Shown here piece after piece: positions 5,758 to 6,636 of a stretch of DNA of 6,636 nucleotides (position 1 is its first letter; every line of letters begins with the position of its first letter). The stretch comes from an uncultured Oscillospiraceae bacterium (GTDB lineage Bacteria; Bacillota; Clostridia; Oscillospirales; Oscillospiraceae). The position numbers were made by a program, and so were the translations under genes. The stretch covers positions 1-6,636 of the forward strand of contig CAKSWM010000081.1 of the NCBI GenBank assembly GCA_934511545.1, read 5' to 3'. The notes beneath the pieces were generated by a model. That model was not told the DNA's origin. It searched no databases and was given only the letters and a program-made list of their open reading frames with translations.

Positions 5758-6636
5758 TCACTTTCCGAGGTATCTGTCAAGCGCTCCCTGTTTGATCGCA
5801 GCACATTCATCTATGCCCATCTCTTTTACCCGGCCGCAGAACTCCTCATAATCAGCTTCACCGTACTCACCGGTTATATATTTGTTTATAAACTCAGCCG
5901 TCAGGGTAAATATGTCGCTCCAGACCGCGCTGTACTTCTCCGATTCTTCAGAAGAGAGCATGGCACTATCCGGCCAGTTCCAATCTCCCGGGGCATTGTC
6001 CGCCCAGCGTTCCAGTCCTTCAAGCTGGTACTCGTTCATAGTACTGAAAGTGCGTGTAAACTCCTCTATTCCAACGGCAAGTTTCTGACCAAATGTATAT
6101 CGGAATATGCCGATTCCATTCGGATCGTTGATTATCGCTTCGCCAAAAGTGGGCTTACCATCCACACGTTCAAAAGATACTCCTTCGACCCCATAGTTTG
6201 CAAACTCGTGACCTTCCTCCGTCCAAAAATAATTGAGCCAACGCATAGCCACTTCCGGTTCCTCACAGCACGCAGAGACACACAGCCCCTCGGACTCATA
6301 AACCGCCTGCGGTGGGGAAATGTGCAGCTCATCTTCAGCGTTCAAGCGAGGATTGGATACACCGACAATATAATAATCTCCATCATCGGACATTATATCA
6401 TCAAAATTTGTCATATTTGTCGCATACTGCATAAACGCGCCAACCTTGCCCTGAGTGAGCATTTCGGAATCGTTGAACGCGATCGCTCCGCTTACATAAT
6501 CATGATAAAGCAGATCCTCGGCATACCACGTCTGCATCATATTCATATAATCAAGGAACTCCGGTTCCAACGGAGTATAGATTGCGGTTCCATCCCGGTT
6601 GATATACGGATCGCTGAAGAAGAAGCAGTCCACGGC
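5758..6636 (-). CDS. Extracellular solute-binding protein of an ABC transporter (LplA/family 1-like), C-terminal part
   Basis: The frame is open at the right edge and ends at TGA 5760-5758, giving about 292 C-terminal residues. Full family members are usually around 500-550 residues, so the signal peptide, lipobox and N-lobe lie outside the window. The first in-window Met (6633) is probably internal. The sequence is typical of lipoprotein sugar-binding proteins of Clostridia and Bacilli. It has EFLDYMNMMQTWYAEDLLY near the start of the fragment, then MLTQGKVGAFMQY, where these proteins carry the 'F..GK.g' loop. Further on are SEGLCVSACCEEPEVAMRWL and NYFWTEEGHEFANYGVEG, which correspond to the conserved 'nPE.amrwiDyfys.EG....nyGvEG' region. 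A Trp-rich stretch (WADNAPGDWNWPDSAM) could line the ligand cleft. The protein would bind a solute outside the membrane for an ABC permease, probably encoded nearby. Oligosaccharides or glycosides are usual for the family; the actual ligand is unknown. The flavoprotein gene follows in the same operon. Confidence 0.9.
   Translation of the reverse strand, partial: AVDCFFFSDPYINRDGTAIYTPLEPEFLDYMNMMQTWYAEDLLYHDYVSGAIAFNDSEMLTQGKVGAFMQYATNMTNFDDIMSDDGDYYIVGVSNPRLNAEDELHISPPQAVYESEGLCVSACCEEPEVAMRWLNYFWTEEGHEFANYGVEGVSFERVDGKPTFGEAIINDPNGIGIFRYTFGQKLAVGIEEFTRTFSTMNEYQLEGLERWADNAPGDWNWPDSAMLSSEESEKYSAVWSDIFTLTAEFINKYITGEYGEADYEEFCGRVKEMGIDECAAIKQGALDRYLGK

Overview
The window looks like chromosomal DNA of a Bacillota (Clostridia) bacterium, possibly an uncultured gut lineage near Oscillospirales or Christensenellales. 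The reasons are strong AGGAG-type ribosome binding sites, textbook TTGACA/TATAAT promoters, moderate G+C, an LplA-type sugar-binding protein and a Clostridia-style TetR regulator. This placement is an inference from style and content, with no marker gene behind it. I found no RNA genes, CRISPR arrays, insertion sequences or attachment sites.

The layout is three transcription units. (1) Leftward, bases 1-1658: a consensus sigma-A promoter, a cluster of in-phase palindromic operator boxes over its start site, a TetR-family regulator, and a one-base-spaced downstream gene of unknown function that runs off the left edge. (2) Rightward, 1693-3797: a divergent promoter with an extended -10, a flotillin/SPFH-family membrane scaffold protein, a small SseB-N-domain protein eight bases later, and a strong intrinsic terminator. 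(3) Leftward, 6636-3947: the C-terminal part of an ABC-transporter solute-binding protein, then a cytoplasmic FrdA-like FAD flavoprotein, then a second hairpin terminator. Units 2 and 3 converge on a 382-base gap that holds the two terminators and nothing else I can recognise.

Functionally, unit 1 looks like a self-regulated TetR module controlling an unknown protein. Unit 2 pairs a membrane-microdomain protein with an SseB-like partner in place of the NfeD protein that often accompanies flotillins. Unit 3 suggests capture of an external compound followed by a flavin-dependent redox step inside the cell; the flavoprotein seems to lack the catalytic residues of true fumarate reductases, so its substrate is open. 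No clearly new large system is visible. The points most worth a second look are the operator array, the flotillin-SseB pair, the divergent flavoprotein tied to a solute-binding protein, and the unknown TetR-coupled protein.
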